A program made the position numbers and the translations under genes. Source: Diprion similis (lineage: Eukaryota > Arthropoda > Insecta > Hymenoptera > Diprionidae). Taken from it: a stretch of DNA of 64,000 bases. The DNA lies in NCBI RefSeq assembly GCF_021155765.1, contig NC_060110.1, forward strand, positions 24,698,001 to 24,762,000, written 5' to 3'. Shown here in pieces: positions 63,401 through 64,000 of the stretch. Within the stretch, counting starts at the first letter, position 1; each line of letters begins with the position of its first letter. Below the pieces are notes generated by a model, which saw only the letters and a list, made by a program, of their open reading frames with translations, was not told where the DNA came from and searched no databases.

Positions 63401-64000
63401 AAAGCCTTGATTTACTGCACTGACTAAATTTGCAATATTTTCTTCTGACTGAGCATTTGGTTCGATCGTAACGAGGACGGTTTTGTACATAAACGTTAGA
63501 TTATCTTTACTGTCCAGCTTGCCATCGCTAGAGTGAATTAAACCATCCTTGATATAGCTTCCGTCATTGACAAACAGCGTTCCATCGAGGGGTTTGCCAT
63601 TCTTTCCATAAATTACACCAGCAACAACTTTGCAACCTTCTGGACCGAACGGATTTTGCGTTAGCGGCTTTCCATTCTTTGCATATACTATGCCTTCGCG
63701 AACATAGCTACCCTCTGGTCCAGTTTCCCGATCATTCAATGGTTTTCCACTTTCGCTGAAAATTACTCCATCTCTTATGAAAATACTGTCAGGACCATAG
63801 TACCGAGCGGTCAAAGGTTTGCCATCTGTGCCGTAAACTTTACCATCCTTGACAATGTTTCCGTCGTTATCGAAGGGACTGTCTTTCAAAACCTTCCCAT
63901 TTTTGTCACAAACGAGTCCGCGTTTGACAAATGTGATGGTGACGATCCTTGACTCTTTAGTGAGGGGTTTACCGTCTTTTGCAAAGATTTTTCCACTGTG
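60492..64000 (-). CDS. cora: Protein 4.1 homologue coracle, C-terminal part (runs off the window)
   Basis: Exons on the minus strand: from beyond 64000 to 63041, then 62551-62658, 62095-62205, 61547-61651, a possible 39-nt microexon 61249-61287, 60739-60948 and 60492-60671. Every intron is phase 0, so exons can be skipped without a frameshift. The last exon is the protein 4.1 C-terminal domain (YKTEKDGVVETRVEQKITIQ, PIDHDKALAEAIQEAT, MNPDMTVEKIEIQQ). PYMTATAVTTRTATMHEDL and VVTQEVRTTSHV are typical 4.1/coracle linker segments. Exon 61547-61651 is serine-rich (STSSSSSGDSG) and may be alternative. Coracle links Neurexin IV and other membrane proteins to actin at septate junctions. The FERM domain lies outside the window to the right. 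The large exon carries a 25-residue repeat array, listed separately. Confidence 0.93.
61249..61287 (-). other. Candidate 39-nt microexon of coracle
   Basis: The segment encodes LCAQATNSKSRKQ and ends at a strong donor (CAG|GTAAGT). It is phase 0 on both sides, like its neighbours. The acceptor (ATATATCAAG) is weak in pyrimidines, so use may be conditional. Confidence 0.45.
63524..64000 (-). repeat. 75-bp (25-residue) in-frame tandem repeat in the coracle exon
   Basis: Six complete units are visible, each starting GKPL or GKVL. They occupy 63524-63598, 63599-63673, 63674-63748, 63749-63823, 63824-63898 and 63899-63973; a further unit continues past the window edge. The consensus is GKPLxxxxxGPxGxxVxxGVIYxxN, with strongest conservation at GKPL and in the [IV][KR]DG[VL][IV] segment. 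Units are diverged in DNA but exact in length. The array ends at a degenerate GKLDSK, followed by an acidic stretch (SGSGEDSDDDLDQYGEG at about 63260-63310). Confidence 0.9.

Noticed and set aside
1-64000. tRNA, rRNA, CRISPR arrays, bacterial-type operons or viral insertions
   Set aside because: I looked for these and found no cloverleaf with A/B boxes, no rRNA segments, no spaced repeat arrays and no viral genes.

Overview
The window is nuclear DNA of an animal, almost certainly an insect. It is AT-rich, its genes are split by short GT-AG introns, and it carries insect-type families: a croquemort-like CD36 receptor, a coracle-type protein 4.1 and an ankyrin-DHHC acyltransferase of HIP14/Patsas type. 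Hymenoptera is my best guess, but the sequence does not prove it. Exon joins below were worked out by hand from splice signals, reading phase and family homology. For every complete gene except the DHHC gene the exons sum to an open frame.

Layout. 1-9157 holds no gene I can support, but has a foldback element near 2.2-2.4 kb. 9158-11998 (-) is a nine-exon CD36-family receptor; a probable alternative first exon lies at 15054-15130 (-). 15.1-21.7 kb is otherwise gene-poor, with an inverted repeat and an 80-bp tandem duplication. 21692-23878 (-) is IFT57. 25.07-26.36 kb (-) is a 5'-truncated, interrupted non-LTR retrotransposon. 26420-29494 (-) and 35235-37277 (-) are two XK-related (XKR) membrane proteins with the same intron phases; a relic of a third XKR last exon lies at 30526-30600. 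Between them are a decayed hAT transposon (31.5-31.9 kb) and dynein light chain roadblock (32460-32921, +).

From 38.8 kb the window is gene-dense: syntaxin-16 (38796-40852, +), TCAIM (41575-44592, +), ELMO/CED-12 (46206-49569, +), the ankyrin-DHHC palmitoyltransferase (50578 to about 54030, -), PPP1R42 (54847-56566, +), two unassigned exons (59142-60027, +), and the 3' part of coracle/protein 4.1 (60492 to beyond 64000, -).

Common themes. Three gene types tied to apoptotic-cell clearance occur within about 40 kb: XKR (phosphatidylserine exposure), CD36/croquemort (recognition) and ELMO (engulfment signalling). IFT57, roadblock and PPP1R42 relate to cilia, dynein or the centrosome. Whether either grouping is more than chance cannot be decided from one window. 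The most unusual observations are a 25-residue tandem-repeat exon in the coracle gene, the alternative CD36 first exon, GC-AG introns in two adjacent divergent genes, and the orphan exon pair near 59-60 kb.
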